Shown here: positions 1-11,042 of the stretch, piece after piece
Position numbering within the stretch: the first letter of the stretch is position 1
Layout of the letters: every line of letters begins with the position of its first letter
Notes under the pieces: model-generated
Told to the model about the DNA's origin: nothing
Database searches by the model: none
Seen by the model: the letters and a program-made list of their open reading frames with translations, nothing else
Position numbers and translations under genes: made by a program
DNA from: Gonapodya prolifera JEL478
Taxonomy: Eukaryota > Monoblepharomycota > Monoblepharidomycetes > Monoblepharidales > Gonapodyaceae
DNA length: 64,000 nucleotides
Direction: 5' to 3'
NCBI GenBank assembly: GCA_001574975.1
Contig: KQ965817.1
Coordinates: forward strand, 32,401 to 96,400

Positions 1-75
1 GGTCACCACGGGTCGGGCCGCAGCCCGACCCGACCCGTCGACCCGTCGGGTCGACCCGACCCGCCTGCAACACTA
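1..75 (-). mobile_element. Terminal segment of a hAT-like DNA transposon (rest lies left of the window)
   Basis: The first 75 bases consist of repeated GGGTCGACCC-type motifs and end in TGCAACACTA. Read from the other strand this begins TAGTGTTGCAGGCGGGTCGG. The same start, TAGTGTTCCA followed by dense short subterminal repeats, occurs at 38780 beside a recognisable hAT transposase. I infer that the window starts inside a hAT-type element whose end is at about position 75. No transposase is visible here, and the other end lies outside the window. Confidence 0.4.
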
Positions 76-76
76 C

Positions 77-880
77 CACGTGGCCAGTTCAATCCTTTTG
101 CCCAACAACCCCACCGGGAGCTCTACAACTCTGTACACGCCCTTGTCCGGCAATTTCCTTCCCTGTGCCGTTTTGGTTCTGCACTGTACTACCCGAGCAC
201 CTCAGAAGAAGGCGCGGACGGTATTTTTGACATGGCCATAGCTGGCGAGAGTACAGATCCCTTCCCCGCACTAGCGTATCTTATGGTCGACATTCCAACC
301 GGTCTCAAGCAGCCCGTTTCAAAGTCGCAAGCGTACTGGCGTCAATTGGGTCGTTCAATCGGAAGGATTGCAACACGGATCGAGATGGTCGGGCTCCACT
401 ATATCGATCTGAAACAGCTCTTCGTTCCCGACCATATGTTGGACAAACAGAACAGTCCCAATGTCCATTTCCACCTACGTGAGCTGTACGACACCATGAC
501 CAGCGCTGTCATTTGAGGTATTCGTTTCTGCCATTCGTGCTTTCCTGGTTGGGTTTCGGGAGACATGCTCAATTCAGAGCGATGTGCAACACCTTGGGCA
601 GCCACGGACCTTCCGGTTCATGCCTGGGTACCCTCGGGTTAACGATTCGGAATTTTACCGACAGGAGTTCAATGAAGCTTTTTGGATGGTACGAGTCTTA
701 ACCGCTCATGCATGAGTTTTGGGCGTACCTGCACCAGCCTGAGCTTCCATTGGGGATAAAAATGTTGATCTGAAGGAGATAGAGAGGAGAACCGCGATGG
801 AGACATTCACTGGGGCATTTCGCGACCTGGACCTTGAGGACGACGAGGATGATGCGGAAGAGGACGACGAGAACTACTAA
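77..880 (+). pseudogene. Frameshifted remnant of an unidentified gene with an acidic C-terminus
   Basis: Protein-like reading runs through frame 1 to about 512, moves to frame 2 (a stretch beginning FEVFVSAIRAFLVGFRETC) until a TGA near 711, passes to another frame containing HEFWAYLHQPELPLG, and ends in frame 2 with a DLDLEDDEDD-type acidic tail and TAA at 878-880. Each piece looks like ordinary globular protein, and the pieces abut, so one gene with at least three frame changes explains them better than separate genes. No splice sites bridge the breaks convincingly. The 5' end meets the hAT-like terminus at 75, which suggests that the element inserted into or beside this gene. I do not recognise the family. 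Confidence 0.45.
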
Positions 881-2526
881 ATTGGAGTAATTATTAGCTC
901 ACAGTCATTTAGTCTCTTTTCTTCTCAAAATTAATAGCAAGTTCAGATTCACTTACAACACTCACACCAACAGGCAATGATCCGCAACTTCGACAAATCA
1001 ACGCTCCCAACCGACCCCATCAACGCTGCCCTCATCGACGCTCACTCCAACACTCCATCATACGCCTCCATGTCACTCCATCGCCTTCGAAGACACGCCT
1101 CCCGGCCTTGACGCTCACCACCTTTCCTGCTCTCCGCCGACACCACGCCTCGCACTCCCCATCATTCCTTCCCTCGGTTCTCCTGCCATCGCAAGAAGTC
1201 ACACCCGAAAAGGGCGCGAATCCTGAGCCTCGTGGCGTAGGGATTGGGCCACCCTACCCCTCATCGAGGATGTCGGTCCGCGAATGGAAGAAGCGACGCG
1301 ACGCAAAGGAATATCCGGCCGTCGCACCTTCCAATTAACCACAGGAGGGTATTCGTCTTCAGTCCTCCTGGATTGTGGGAGGGCCGCTGACATGAAACCC
1401 CTCGACACATCTTCGAGCGCGGGCCCAAGCTTCATTCTTTCTCTCCTCTCCTCCTGCATCTTCCGACCACATGGCCCTCCTACGTATAGTTTTACTTGGG
1501 TTTTGTTTGTGTTTGATGGTGCCTCTGTCCTCGTAACTCTGTGCGGGTCCCCGGACCTGCATGGCGGACAGAGGCGAAATACACGTTCCGGGAAAAATGT
1601 TGAATCTAGCGTACGCGGACCTTCGTCGTAGTCGTAGATGACTTATCTTGTAGTACGAAATATGTTCTGTTCTCGCTTATCATAGTTTTACAGTATATTT
1701 ATAGTCCGCTTGAGTCACTACTGAGTCCGACGTATCCAATGCAAATGAATCACCCAACGCCCTGCCATGTCAGACGCCCATACAACGAACGTCTAATCTG
1801 ATCCGTTAGGTGTGTCACAGTCGCCAAGTTGCATCATCCAACAAAAAACCCTTCTATTTGTGCATGTACATACACTATCCCAAGCATTTTCTGTCCATCC
1901 GGGGAGAGGAGTTGTTAAAATGTCAAGAAGCTGTGAGACGCAGCTTCAGTATGAATAGTCAACGGTCTGGCCGGACGCGCTGGTCCCCGTACATCTACAT
2001 TGAACCTCGAGCTTTGATCTTGTTTCCGAGGTGTCTGAGTGTAAAGATATTTGGTCTTAGTTGGTTTGCCATGTCCGCGCGCGCCTTGCGCTTCCCAATG
2101 ATCACCGAGAACTGGGTTGACTGGTCGGGACAGCTGATGTGGGTGTTATCTACATCAATCTTACCTATTCTCTTCCTGAATTTCGAATTTGGGCAATTCT
2201 CCCCTGCTTTTCAGTGGCTGCGAAGTTCTAGTACTCCTCATAGAGCCCACCTCCACCATGCACCCGCTCGCCTCCAGGTTGAATTAAATAAAACGCTATC
2301 TTGAAACCGCACTGTATGATCGGATTCTTCCGGTGGTAGCGCAGGTCCCTTCGGTAATACGACATGGAGCCTGATTTTGCTGCGCCACATATCGACGCAA
2401 CTGCAACGCAACATAAGTAAAACGGACCACGCGGCCATAAAACCTCCACTGCCCCTCCCACTTCCGAATCCTCATTAAACCATACAAACACAACAAACTC
2501 TCCACGTTGAAAGGCTACTCAAAGCG
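881..2526. other. Intergenic region without a supported gene
   Basis: Short Pro/Ser-rich open stretches occur at 977-1338, again switching frame, and a 164-codon open frame lies at 1810-2304. None has recognisable motifs or splice context. It may hold further remnants of the upstream broken gene or untranslated DNA. Confidence 0.4.
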
Positions 2527-3957
2527 ATGCCGCGAACGATCAAACTCTCACACGAGTCCGTGATTCGCAAAGTGACGGTTGCAGAGGACGCGGAGTGGGA
2601 GCTATTCGACAAGCAGGTAAGACAAATGATGCATACACTCACCAGAGACTTGCGATGCTGACTCAAGAATCTGCCGACGAACCTGTGCAAAGGTCAAGAA
2701 CCTGTTCGGCATCCCTGAGAGCGACGTCCTGGAGCTCGCATACAAGGACGAAGACGGTACGTCTTATCTTTTGTTCCTCCCCATCCTTTTTCGCTCTGAA
2801 CTATCTCGGTCATCGCTTTTCACCTGCAGGTGACGTGGTGTCGCTCAACACAACCCAGGAGCTGCGAGACACGTTGTTTTCGGAAGGAGAGGCTGCGACG
2901 ACGGCGAGGTTTGAGGTCAAGATTGTTGGAGGGAAGGGAAAGAAGGTGGGTGATGTGGTTCGACATGCGATCGGGAAAAGTAATTGACAGCTTGGCCCTC
3001 CATTCCTCAGGTCGAGTTCGTGGAACCCACTTCACTCTATCCCGAAGTACCACTCGTCTCTCCTGCTGCCCCTCTCCCTCTATCCCCTATCTCGCCGGTA
3101 CCCGCTCCGGTTCCAGCGCCCCTTCCAACCGATGGATCCTCTGCCCCCAATGCCGAGCCAGAGCCAATCCAGGAAGTCATTGGAGGCGAGAGAAGCTTCG
3201 GAAGTGGGCCAAAGACGGAGGACTTCTTGGAGGGCATGGAGAGGATTGGTGGCGAGGTGAGTTGCGTAGTCGACACTGAAGCAGTGCTACCTGGATAGAC
3301 TGAACGACTTTTCGACATATCCTCCAGATCACGTCGTTCGTGCAGACCCAGCTCAACTCCTTCCTCGCAGCCACGTCTGTGCCTTCGTCCGATCCCGTCA
3401 ACTCCGACCCTCGCGGTGCTGCTGGAGCTGGCCCAACCGCCAACACAACGACCGTCGCCTCTACCCCAATCCTCCCAAACACCGTCTCACTCCAGTACCG
3501 CCCAGGCAATGCAATCACCTACACCGTCCCCGCATGGACATCGCATCCCTTCGTCCTCGTCCCGCTCCTCCTTGGCGTCATGCACGCACTCGGCAAAGCT
3601 GGCAAGGTGCTCCCCTCTCTCTTTGCTGCCTCTCTGTTCGCCAAACGCAACCGTGGGAGCAAATTCTACGGCGCAATCGTCCCTCTCGCACTCGTCATAT
3701 TCGGGCTCAAGGTGCTGTGGTGGCTCATGATCCCTATGACGATCGGAGCCGCAATCAAGGGCATGAAGAGGATGAAGCGCCGGATGTGGCAGCGTAGGGC
3801 GGCAGCGTGGGGTCCGGCGGGACAATGGGCGGGCGATGAGAGTGGGTTCCGGGGATGGGACCAGCCCCGGGATGGGGACAGGCACAGGAGGGGATGGGGA
3901 AGGAGAGAGGCGAATGGGTGGGGGTCGGGGTCGTCGAGCGATGAGGGGTGGTACTGA
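2527..3957 (+). CDS. PB1-domain protein with C-terminal membrane segments
   Basis: Five exons join in phase: 2527-2616, 2693-2756, 2830-2945, 3011-3256 and 3328-3957, all with GT-AG introns of 65-76 nt, giving 381 residues. Residues 1 to about 75 look like a PB1 domain: a first strand with basic IKLSHESVIRK, then a helix and the acidic YKDEDGDVVSL segment characteristic of the OPCA loop. PB1 domains mediate head-to-tail protein association. A Pro/Ala-rich linker follows. The C-terminal third has hydrophobic segments (HPFVLVPLLLGVMHALGK and AIVPLALVIFGLKVLWWLMI), then a basic cluster and a Gly/Trp/Arg-rich tail. The gene is intact with an ATG start. A PB1 domain tethered to a membrane is uncommon; the partner is unknown. 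The PB1 call is by motif reading only. Confidence 0.8.
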
Positions 3958-4344
3958 GGGCAAAGTGTCGATGTGTTTTGTCTCTGATATGTTTGGGTTA
4001 GTTTGGATTGGATTTGCAATATAGACAAGCTTTTAGGAATATGAGCGGGCGGTGAATAATAATTCGATCATCGTGATATCAGATATGCACAACTTTGACT
4101 TTTTGCGTCAGTGAGAAGTAGGAAATTTCCAGAGGACGGGTCTCGTGAATAGTAGATAAAAAACCGAGTGGCGCGGACGATGGGAGGAGTGGCACACAAA
4201 ATTCAAGATGAGTCGACAGTGGTGAAATTCAACACTTAGCACACCAATGCAATCAAACAATGACGATTGGAGACCGTGCTACAAAAGAATTAACGATTTC
4301 TCCTATTTAGCTGGCAAGGGACAGTGAATGCTCGTCTTTTTGAA

Positions 4345-6785
4345 GCAGTCTGAACTTCAAACTCCTGCCTCCTTATGCACAACGAGCACCGAGACGCGAG
4401 CACTTGCAAAAGCATGTTTAATGTTGCTAGCTATAGAGAATGGTTCAGGTTGCCTGCAGTCGCGCGTGGCAAAGGGGATAGTGATGACGTGGCGACCACT
4501 ACTCGAGAAACCGCTTCCCTCCTGGTTTCAACAAACTTCTACAAAAATGAGGAGTACCTCTCACGAATGAAGCACAGCCTGTTGGGCACGTAGTGCCAAT
4601 CATGCACAAACGTAAAGACGAATCACGGCGAGCGAGAACGGACTGAAGGTGTACAGTTACGTTAACCTAGCGGAGATGAGAGCATGCGAAGATATGTTTT
4701 GTAAGTTTACTAATAGCACCGTTACGGGTTGAAATATTTTGGGGCTCGAAGAGAACGGATGAAGGATCAGCAGTACATGGCTTCATCACATCCAGGAATG
4801 AAAGTCGTGTGCTGCAAAACAGATACGTATTGATGAACCGAGTTTGAACTTCAAAACCCGGTCTTCGAATGCACAATGAGCACTGACGCAATACCAGACA
4901 AGGATATGTAGTGTTCGAGTCGAGTGTTACTCTTCTGGTGATCAAGCAAACGGGTGACGTCAATAGAGCTGAACTAGCTATTACCCAAATCAGTACAAGG
5001 CGATTCCCAGTGAATGCAGGGTGCAGTCGTGTACTGCGAAATGTACGATCAAGCTGTCCAGCAGCGCCCGTCGTCAACCGTGCGCCGTGCAGCTTCCTTA
5101 GTCAAAGCTCAAGCAGTGTCTGAATCTCCCTCTATGTCCACTTTGCATACAGAGCCAAGAGGAGAGGTTGCAAAAGTTTTCTTTGTAAAGGTATAATTAG
5201 AGGGTTGTAGTGAATGAACGCTTAGTCCCATTTACCTGGCTAGTGACAGTGGAAATGAAACTAGTCAAGCAAGTTTTAATTCAAAGAGCCGCCTCCTATT
5301 GCACCGTGAGCACTACATCATCGAATCTGTGTTGACAATGCACACCGAGCCAAGAGGAGAACGGACAAAGTTTGTTGCGTATTTTCATAGCACAGAGAGC
5401 GATTGACGCTATCTGGACTCTGCGGTAGCGAGTAAAGGGGGCGGCAATGACGTGTGTACACAACTCGACTTGGCGTATATCCGGGTCAGCACAAGGTGTT
5501 TATCACGTGTAGTTATCAAAACCGTGTACCGCAAAAAAAAAAAAAAAAAAAAAGTGGTGTAAAAGCGCGAGCTTTCTCTCTGCAGTGGTGACGCTCAGCA
5601 GTGATAAAATTGGTGTGCAAAACCGTAACTCTGCCTGCGTAGCGTTTGATCAACTCCCGCCCTTTCATTTTACCCTTCGTGTTATCTGTCGCCCCGCCGC
5701 CCTCGTCCCCTCGCTACTATAAACCCGTTGTTAACCCCAAACCGAAGTGCTCCCAGCCCGCCAGCCCGCCCTGCACTGCGTCCTTGCAACTCCAACCCCA
5801 AGACTTAACCTCTGTTACGGCTAATATGGGCTGCGGTGGTCTGGAGTTGTGAATGACAAATAGGATGATATTTTGGCATTGTTCCAAAACGGCATGACAC
5901 GACAAAAACTGTCGTCAAAAGAGACAAAGGAACTGAGTCAGCACACCGTGACTAAGTACTTATAGTGATTGTATCCGCGTACCAAAAAAGTAGATCAATT
6001 GGCTGGGCAACTCTTCTCGTCCTGCATCCTTTCTGGCAACTTACCCATCACTATGCATAACGTGCGAAGCCGAAACAGGAAGTAGTAGCTTCGAACTTTG
6101 GCCTTCTAGTGCCCAATGAGCATAAGAGCCGACAAAAGTATGTAGTTTTCAAGTTGAGCGGCTTGTGGCGGGCGATGAAGAAGAATGGACAACGAGGTGA
6201 CGTCAACATAAAAAAGTGTTTTGGATGGACCAGTACAGGGTTTCAAATCATTCGGAGTAATTGCGACTCAGTACTGTAAAGGAAGCATCGTTTGACGCGG
6301 CATCCCCCATTGTCCTGCATCGACCTCAAAACATCCCAACTCAAGTTAGTCCTGCAGCATCAATGGTCCTGCGTCCTCCTACCTCTTAACTTCTGTCTTC
6401 CACAAACCTTAACCTCCTTCTCTTTTCACTGTGTACATGGAGCAGAGAGAAGACCTTACAAAAGATGTGTAGCATAGTTACAGCACAAGAGAAGTTCCGG
6501 TGGTCTGGTGTCGCGAGTGATATCGGTGATAACGATGTCGAATGGTTTCCGCCGGGTCAGCACACGACGTGAATCACATGTAGTAGTAAAATCCGCTTAC
6601 TGCAAAGGTAATAGACATTGTCCCCTCTGGGAAAAGGTGGGATAAAGCTGGATGATGTTGATGTCGGTGGGCAACACTCTTCTAGACTTTGATTATCCAT
6701 TGCCAGGTCAGCACACGGCTTTAATCACGTGTACTGGCTAAAATCGCGTACTGGAAAACAAGTAGACATTGGTGTGGTCTGTGTC
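4345..6785. repeat. Cluster of a degenerate dispersed repeat family with ordered modules (first cluster)
   Basis: At least seven imperfect copies can be laid side by side, near 4345-4560, 4835-5080, 5095-5215, 5275-5532, 6085-6285, 6425-6620 and 6640-6785. They keep the same order of modules: a TGCACAATGAGCACCGAGAC-like box, then TTGCAAAAGTATGT, then a GATGACGTC-like box, then GGTCAGCACACGGTTTCAAT with ATCACGTGTAGT, then AAAACCGCGTACTGCAAAGT. Copies lack different modules, and none carries a long open frame. A 21-nt A tract at 5533-5553 directly follows the last module of one copy, as in a retroposed transcript. The family also appears at 8605-9115, beyond the NTF2-like gene. An old non-autonomous element is likely. 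Confidence 0.6.
5533..5553. repeat. A21 homopolymer at the 3' end of a repeat copy
   Basis: A run of 21 adenines follows the terminal CGTGTACCGC module of the repeat copy at 5275-5532. It may be a relic poly(A) tail or a simple slippage tract. Confidence 0.8.
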
Positions 6786-7333
6786 AGACTGTCGCTTCGT
6801 GACGTCCCGACTTGTTGAAGAAAAATGTGAAGACTGGATCCTCGCACAATAAGGGAAGCGCACGGCCCTGGCATCCAGTTCATAATTTAATAATCTCTAG
6901 CTGCATAATCGCTTCTGATAGAGCACAGCTGAAGCTTGAATCCCAAATTAGATAATCTTAACAGAAGAACTCGGAGTGATCCGTCGAATCACCGCGTTTG
7001 CTGATCCCAAACATGAAAAAGAGCAGCGACTCTTCGTATCGCTTCAACGTCATCATGGAGAAGATACTGCACCAGATGCTATAATACGTCCGCGGCTGGG
7101 GTGGCATACATAAAGTGTCAACCAACTCGTTGAGCAACGGACTCAGAAATGGAAGCCGTAAAGTGACTTTAACGTTAAGCTTTTCACATCTACATCTTCG
7201 CAGTTCTTCGGATTCTCTCGTTTAATAATATTTTAACGGAAGATTACAGAAGTCTTTGGTAATTGGGATTTAGCCGATATTAAACACAAGCGACCGAAAC
7301 GACGCAGAAAACATCAAAGCGAACCATCGAACG
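6786..7333. other. Intergenic region and likely 5' flank of the NTF2-like gene
   Basis: No gene-like reading frame is seen between the last repeat copy and the ATG at 7334. The final 200 bases are AT-richer and presumably hold the promoter and 5' leader. Confidence 0.4.
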
Positions 7334-8444
7334 ATGACTGTGGAATCAGCAGCAACCAAAGCCTCGACGGGACACAGCACGGCGGCGGACATCGTCGCAA
7401 TCGGAAACGCGATTCAAAAATGTGAGTCGGACTCAATCCCGCAGCAGCTCAACACCAGCATCCGGCTCACCCCGCGACAGATTTTGACGCAGGATGGCAC
7501 GGCAAGGCGGAGCTCGTTGAGGACGTGTTCCATCCCGTGTCGGAACTCTACGGCCTCGATCGCCAGAAGAACGTTGTGTCTGTCATGTCCAGGGAAAAGT
7601 TTTTCGACGTGTTAAGGGGCCCGAGTCCGGAATCAGAAGGTGTCAAGAGATTCGGTGAGCAGCGGGTAATGGACCGCGAGGCTTTCATTGATCGATCATC
7701 TCATTCTCGGCACGCCTTCCGCTCCCAGATTCAATTCTTAATATCGACTTCAGCGGTCCTGAAACAGCTCTCGCCACTGTGTGAGTCTTGAATTTGGAGA
7801 CTAAACTTCATCAGCGAACATGTGACAATCGATTCTCCGTCTGGACGCGCTGGTCCACTGCAGTCGCTGTCAACACGAGCCCTACTACTGGACCGACTAC
7901 TTGATCCTGCTCAAGACGGAGCAAGGGTGGCGAGTGCGTACATGTCTTTGATCCCGAACCTTCAGTTGCGATCAACCCCTTTTGATCCTCGACCCCATCA
8001 CAGGTCGTCTCCAAAACCTACAAGACCGAAGACACATTCTCGCCTGCCGTCCAACACGACCCCTCCTCACACGACCTCGCCGACATTACGGTCCTCCTAC
8101 AGACATACTTCGACGCCCTGTACACCTCGGACGCGCCCGCTCTCGGCAAAGTCTTCCACCCCTGTTCGTCCCTGCGCACACTGGACGCCTCGGGCAATGT
8201 GACGAACCTCCCCCTGGACGATTGGCTCGCAGCCGTCGCGAAACGCACGCCGAGTGCATCGGAGCAGGGTCCGCCGAGGGCCGACAAGGTGCTCTTCATC
8301 CAGCAGTCCAACGCTCACACGGCGGTCGCAAAGGTCAATTGTCAGCTTGTGCCGCGGTATTTCACAGACTACTTGACGATGATCAAGGATGCGGAGGGGT
8401 GGAGGATCGTGAGCAAGGTGTACAGGACGGATGTGAAGGAGTAG
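7334..8444 (+). CDS. Tandem NTF2-like (lumazine-binding/SnoaL-like) two-domain protein
   Basis: Five exons join in phase (7334-7421, 7481-7654, 7729-7780, 7864-7933, 8004-8444), giving 274 residues. Two similar halves are visible. Each starts with a helix and YFDAGW or YFDALY, contains a VFHP motif, and ends with an aromatic TDYL strand followed by a GWR(V/I)VSK strand: WTDYLILLKTEQGWRVVSK at about 110-128 and FTDYLTMIKDAEGWRIVSK at about 250-268. This is the layout of the NTF2-like superfamily, probably the putative lumazine-binding branch, present here as a duplication in one chain. The fold usually binds a small molecule or forms dimers; no substrate can be assigned. The gene is intact and sits alone between two clusters of the repeat family. 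Confidence 0.8.
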
Positions 8445-8604
8445 GAAGATATGTATCGGAGTCTGGTACCGAAGGATGTGGTCGCGCGAAGAATGAGAAC
8501 ATTGGCAAAGTGAAGGGCGTGGGGTAGTTAAGCGAAGCTCGCTGTTGGAATATGCGCCTGCATGTTTATTCAAAATGACGACGCAGATCACTGCGTATTG
8601 CAAT

Positions 8605-9115
8605 CTCCCGCCCCCAATTCAGCCCAGTGCGCAATGAGCGCCGAGACGAGAGCAAACCAACATTCAAGTGTTCATGTTGATTGGCGCATTTGGGGGAGAC
8701 GAAGGTTAGAGAAAGCGGTGACGGCAACGAACCCACCTGGAATCAGCACACGGTTTCAAATCACTCGCAGTGAGTGGAGAGTACGGCCGCATACTGCAAA
8801 AAGTAGGATCGTCGGCCCAGAAGTGCACCTCCCGTCTTACGAATCTCGCAAGTTTCACTATTATAATGCACCACAAAGCCTTAATCTCCCTCTTTGTCCA
8901 ATATGCATGCTAAGTCGAGGGAAAATGCTTGCAAAAGTATGTTCGTGTGACTATGGCACAGCGAGGGGTTGAGTTGGTCTAATGGCGTGATTCGTGAGTG
9001 ATATATAATGATGACGATAATCCCGATACTCTTACAGATCAGCAAGCGACTTCAATGACCCGAAGTAATCAAAGCTGCGTACCGCAAAGCAGAACGACAT
9101 TGGTCTGACTCTGTT
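8605..9115. repeat. Second cluster of the ordered-module repeat family
   Basis: Two further copies lie near 8605-8825 and 8835-9115. They carry the same boxes in the same order as the copies at 4345-6785, including GCGCAATGAGCGCCGAGACG, TTGCAAAAGTATGTTC, a GTCAGCACACGGTTTCAAAT-like box and CGTACCGCAAAGCAG with ACATTGGTCTG. Their position on the other side of the NTF2-like gene means that the family brackets that gene. Confidence 0.55.
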
Positions 9116-9510
9116 GTGCGCCAAAAGGCGCTCGCTCCCACATCTCCATGACCCCTGTGTCACAAATTGCATTTGAACCCTTTCTTCTCGATATCGCATT
9201 GCATATTCGCGCTCCCGCAACATCAATGCACATGCGAACTTGCCAAATTTTTTGTTTTCGGTAGGAGAGAAGGGTGACAGAACGCGTTGAACGAGGTCGC
9301 AAGGCTTGCATAATAATGTATTTTCGGATAAAAAGGCATGAGCCCAGAAAGTAAACAAGAAACATTCTAGTCACGCCTGCGCGACTGGATTGAATCAGCG
9401 AAATAAAAACGGGCAGCGGTATAAATTATGCCCTCGACGATCGGCATTTGAAGGGCTGTGATCGAACTCAGCATCGCCACCACTAGTACAACAAAATCAA
9501 CGCGTGAGCT
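9116..9510. other. Intergenic region
   Basis: Nothing beyond scattered short open frames was seen between the last repeat copy and the stop codon of the minus-strand gene at 9511. Confidence 0.4.
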
Positions 9511-10871
9511 TCACATCGACCCCCCAGTCCTCCGACAGCTGCATCTACCCACCGAAACACCCGACGTCACAAGCCCCACGCTCAACGGAATCCCCAACGC
9601 GTCCCAGACGGCAGGCGTGGTATCCATGTGTCCCCACGAGCAAATCGCGTCGGGGCACTCGTCTTTGATAATTGCCGTCGTGGACATGCCCGTGGGAGCG
9701 TAGGAGATGCATACTTGGACACCGCACCAGTCTTGGGACATCATGGTGTATGTCTGCAGTGTGCACGGGAGAGGAGGATTATGGGCGAAGGTGGTGGGGC
9801 GTTAGCCGGTCGAACCCAGAGGTGAACAATGGGATGACGTACCAGAGCGATTGCGCGTTCCTGGTTGGAGATACCGCCCAAAGTCCAGCAAAAGCCCTCG
9901 CCGCCCTTATAAACGCGTTACGATACTGAAAACCTCGCAAACGTGGACGATGTTCGGGAAAAAAGCTTACGTTTGGGTAGTAGAAGGTCAAGCGGCCATT
10001 GTATGCGGGAGGTGGAGGTGGGGGCGGCGGCGGCGGCGCTGTGGGGGAGCACGAGCACAAGCACGAGCACTTTAGTGGGCTTGAAAAAGGAAAGAGAGAT
10101 AAGACGGGGCTCACGTGGGGGAGGGGGTGGTGGGGGAGGGGGAGCTGAAGGTTGCGGGTGGGAACATAACGTTGGTTTATTTCACTCCATCGAAAACGAA
10201 GTCCGACAGGAAGACCGCAAAAGCAACGTACGTGGAGGTGGAGGTGGAGTTGTTGTCGTGGTTGTCCTCGTGGTGGTCGTGGTCGTCTGAGTCGTCGTCG
10301 ATGGAGGCGGCGGGGGTGCAGCGATGGTAATCTGAGCATCCTGGGCACCAACTAAGGCAGCAGTGGGACTCTTCTTGGGCGCCAACTCAGTAAACGCAGC
10401 CTGGCGCGCGACCTCCATCATCCCGTTCTCGACATTCGCTGCTGCCGCGTCCGCGTTTCGCTTGGACACGAGCGGAATCGATATCCCCGTGGCAAGCCCG
10501 ACGACCAGGACGACCGCCACCGCGGCGCCGAGCATGAGCATTCGCCGTCTGCGTTTGGACCGTTGTTCGTGGCTGGACGATGCCCTCATTCGAGACAGGC
10601 CCCCATCCGAAGATGAAGGACCCTGCAGCACGTCGTTCCAGTTCCGGCCCGAGGAGGCGTCGGCATCGTTCAGCGTTGCGTACGTGGAGCGGCCGACGTT
10701 GAGCGAGGCGAGGAACGTGTTCTCTGGGTCGTGGGTGCGCGTGGCAGGCGTGGTTGGGACTTCGGGGAGTGTGTAGCTGTCGTTTGGAGTTTCCGGGACT
10801 TGGCGAGAGTTTTCCGCAGATTCTTGGCCTAGAGTTCCCCAAGGACGGATGCTCTGCGATGCCGAGCTCAT
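9511..10871 (-). CDS. Single-pass membrane protein with extracellular double-psi beta-barrel (RlpA/barwin-like) domain
   Basis: Read on the minus strand, four exons join in phase (10871-10232, 10038-9971, 9905-9843, 9753-9511), giving 337 residues. The first 100 residues are polar. A basic RSKRRRRM stop-transfer-like cluster precedes a hydrophobic segment (MLMLGAAVAVVLVVGLATG, about 110-130), so the protein is probably type II with the C-terminus outside. A Pro- and Thr-rich stalk follows, with a poly-Thr run and two poly-Pro blocks, one on each side of intron 1. The last 110 residues resemble a double-psi beta-barrel domain: GRLTFYYPN, FCWTLGGISN, a WCGV.VCISYAPTG strand, IIKDECPDAIC and a PAVWDALGIP segment. 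The fungal family pattern is a TYYxP start and a DECPxC motif. Such domains bind wall polysaccharide. The domain call is good; the substrate is unknown. Confidence 0.8.
10040..10310. repeat. Trinucleotide-rich GGT/GTC stretch encoding the Pro/Thr stalk and part of intron 1
   Basis: Short G- and T-rich repeats on the plus strand correspond to poly-Thr and poly-Pro codons on the minus strand and to a pyrimidine-rich intron. This slippage-prone sequence sits where a length-variable stalk is expected. Confidence 0.6.
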
Positions 10872-11042
10872 TTGTGGGAGAAAAGGTTACCGACGACCGG
10901 CGCCACTTCAGACAATTGCCACGGTAGAGCGCCAAGGCAGGAACAAGATCATCCCTTCATTTTTCTTCTGATATTTATCAAGGCAAATGAAAACACTTGG
11001 TGATGGGATGCGAAGTCGAAGTCGACGTTACAACAATTAAAA

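Noticed and set aside
1810-2304. 164-codon open frame on the plus strand upstream of the PB1 gene
   Set aside because: Composition is not protein-like, no splice context or motif is visible, and it lies in a region otherwise without coding signal.
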